In this document: in pieces, positions 33,638-34,599 of the stretch
How positions within the stretch are numbered: position 1 is the stretch's first letter
How the letters are laid out: each line of letters starts with the position of its first letter
NCBI GenBank assembly: GCA_937885735.1
Contig: CALABN010000054.1
Coordinates: 1-34,599 of the forward strand
Direction: 5' to 3'
Length of the DNA: 34,599 nucleotides
From: an uncultured Bacteroidota bacterium
GTDB taxonomy: Bacteria > Bacteroidota > Bacteroidia > Bacteroidales > SZUA-534
Notes under the pieces: generated by a model
The model's database searches: none
The model's input: only the letters and a program-made list of their open reading frames with translations
What the model was told of the DNA's origin: nothing
Translations under genes and position numbers: made by a program

Positions 33638-34599
33638 TTACATAACATTCTCAATCTTTGATATAATCTGTCCGTCGAACAAGTTGATAGTGCGGTGGGC
33701 AAAGCCTGCATCGCGCATTGAGTGGGTCACCATAACAATGGTGGTTCCCTGCTTCTGGTTCAGTTCGGTGAGCAGTTGCATAACCTCAAGACCGTTCTTT
33801 GAGTCAAGGTTGCCTGTAGGCTCGTCGGCAAGCAACAGTTTTGGGTTGGAAACCACTGCACGGGCAATGGCCACGCGTTGTTGCTGACCGCCCGACAACT
33901 GTTGCGGGAAGTGCTTTGCGCGGTGCGCGATGTTCATCTGCTCAAGCACCTTCTCCACACGCTCCTTGCGCTCGCTTGAAGGCACCTTTAGGTAAAGCAG
34001 TGGCAGTTCCACATTCTCGTAAACCGACAGTTCGTCAATCAGGTTGAAACTCTGGAACACGAAGCCAATGTTGCCCTTGCGCAGGTTGGTGCGCTGGTTT
34101 TCCTTGAATTGGGCCACATTGACGCCGTCAAAGAAATAGTTGCCACTGGTAGGGTTGTCGAGCAGGCCGATAATGTTCAGCAAAGTGGATTTTCCGCAAC
34201 CCGAAGGTCCCAAAACAGAGACAAATTCGCTTTTTCTGAAATTGAGAGATACACCCTTCAACGCGTGAACGGTGATGCCCGGCATTTCCTTCAAGTCAAC
34301 GATGATAGCATTGAACTTTTCAGTAGGAGCAGGACCTGCATCGGTATCATAACGAGAGTGGCAGAAAGTAGAAAGATCATTATCGATCAAGTTGTTGAGG
34401 ATACCACCTTCGTCAATACGCAAGTGCTGATGATTCATCCAAATCTGAGACTTGGTAGGATCGTAGTAAACCATAATGGTAGAGTCAGCAGAATCGTCCC
34501 AAGTGCGAACTACGTTACCTTCAGCGTCAGTTACCTTAACTTCCATACCATCCTCTACATAACCAGCGTCGGTGATCAAAGGCTTGGTCAAATCTACAT
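33638..34599 (-). CDS. ABC ATPase (MacB/LolD type), partial, with foreign N-terminal stretch
   Basis: The frame is open to the right edge; the TTG at 34591 is internal. Residues are numbered here from that TTG. Residues ~107-317 are a standard MacB/LolD-class ATPase: GPSGCGKST (Walker A, 128-136), Q180 in VFQSF, LSGGQQQR (232-239), LLLADEPTG (Walker B, 252-260), and H290. It should energise the two permeases that follow. Residues 1-103 do not belong: ILNNLIDNDLSTFCHSR and FNAIIVDLKE read like the start of a discoidin (F5/8 type C) domain of a surface protein. The usual first strand of the ATPase (MIxLxxIxKxY) is missing, and codon use changes near 34285. The ATPase part is very sure; the fusion is probably an assembly error or a recombination scar. 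Confidence 0.85.
   Translation of the reverse strand, partial: VDLTKPLITDAGYVEDGMEVKVTDAEGNVVRTWDDSADSTIMVYYDPTKSQIWMNHQHLRIDEGGILNNLIDNDLSTFCHSRYDTDAGPAPTEKFNAIIVDLKEMPGITVHALKGVSLNFRKSEFVSVLGPSGCGKSTLLNIIGLLDNPTSGNYFFDGVNVAQFKENQRTNLRKGNIGFVFQSFNLIDELSVYENVELPLLYLKVPSSERKERVEKVLEQMNIAHRAKHFPQQLSGGQQQRVAIARAVVSNPKLLLADEPTGNLDSKNGLEVMQLLTELNQKQGTTIVMVTHSMRDAGFAHRTINLFDGQIISKIENVM

Noticed and set aside
28645..34599. Polysaccharide utilisation locus around GH43
   Set aside because: No susC/susD-like genes, sugar sensor or further glycosidases lie nearby; the neighbours are export permeases.

Overview
The window looks like a chromosomal segment of a Bacteroidales bacterium, probably from an uncultured-genome assembly because the right end looks chimeric. 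Evidence for the order: type IX secretion (T9SS) genes sprA and porQ, a T9SS type A sorting domain on a cargo protein, an lpxC-fabZ fusion followed by lpxA, promoter-like TAnnTTTG (-7) motifs in place of sigma70 boxes, A-rich leaders without Shine-Dalgarno sequences, and a GH43 glycosidase. No family or genus can be assigned from sequence alone.

Left part (1-6478), mostly + strand: the end of an acyl-CoA synthetase, a coupled pair of small genes (DUF5674 and a companion), and nifJ (pyruvate:ferredoxin oxidoreductase) closed by two strong terminators. A repeat-rich spacer and a lone reverse-strand gene of unknown function follow. Two copies of a ~198-bp element with imperfect terminal inverted repeats lie in the gaps before nifJ and ruvA.

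Middle part (6479-19754), + strand: ruvA, the giant sprA (2505 aa), porQ, a small secreted MBG-like protein, lpxC-fabZ, lpxA and a tandem universal stress protein. This section covers Holliday-junction repair, the outer-membrane T9SS channel and its PorQ partner, and early lipid A synthesis. A textbook Bacteroidetes promoter (TTTG-N19-TAATTTTG) precedes lpxC.

Right part (19901-34599), - strand: a TPR membrane protein and ribH; a hairpin-rich spacer; a three-gene surface cluster (solitary LuxR-type HTH, small T9SS cargo, 777-aa surface protein with tail-fibre-like repeats) preceded by nested palindromes; rbfA with a LolC/E-like permease; a GH43 glycosidase; two large MacB/FtsX-type permeases and their ABC ATPase. 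The ATPase reading frame continues off the window through ~100 residues that look like an unrelated discoidin-type protein with different codon preference, so a fusion or misassembly is likely there.

No rRNA, tRNA, convincing CRISPR array, prophage or complete insertion sequence was recognised. The items most worth following up are the MITE-like element pair, the LuxR/T9SS surface cluster with its palindromic upstream region, and the chimeric ATPase end.
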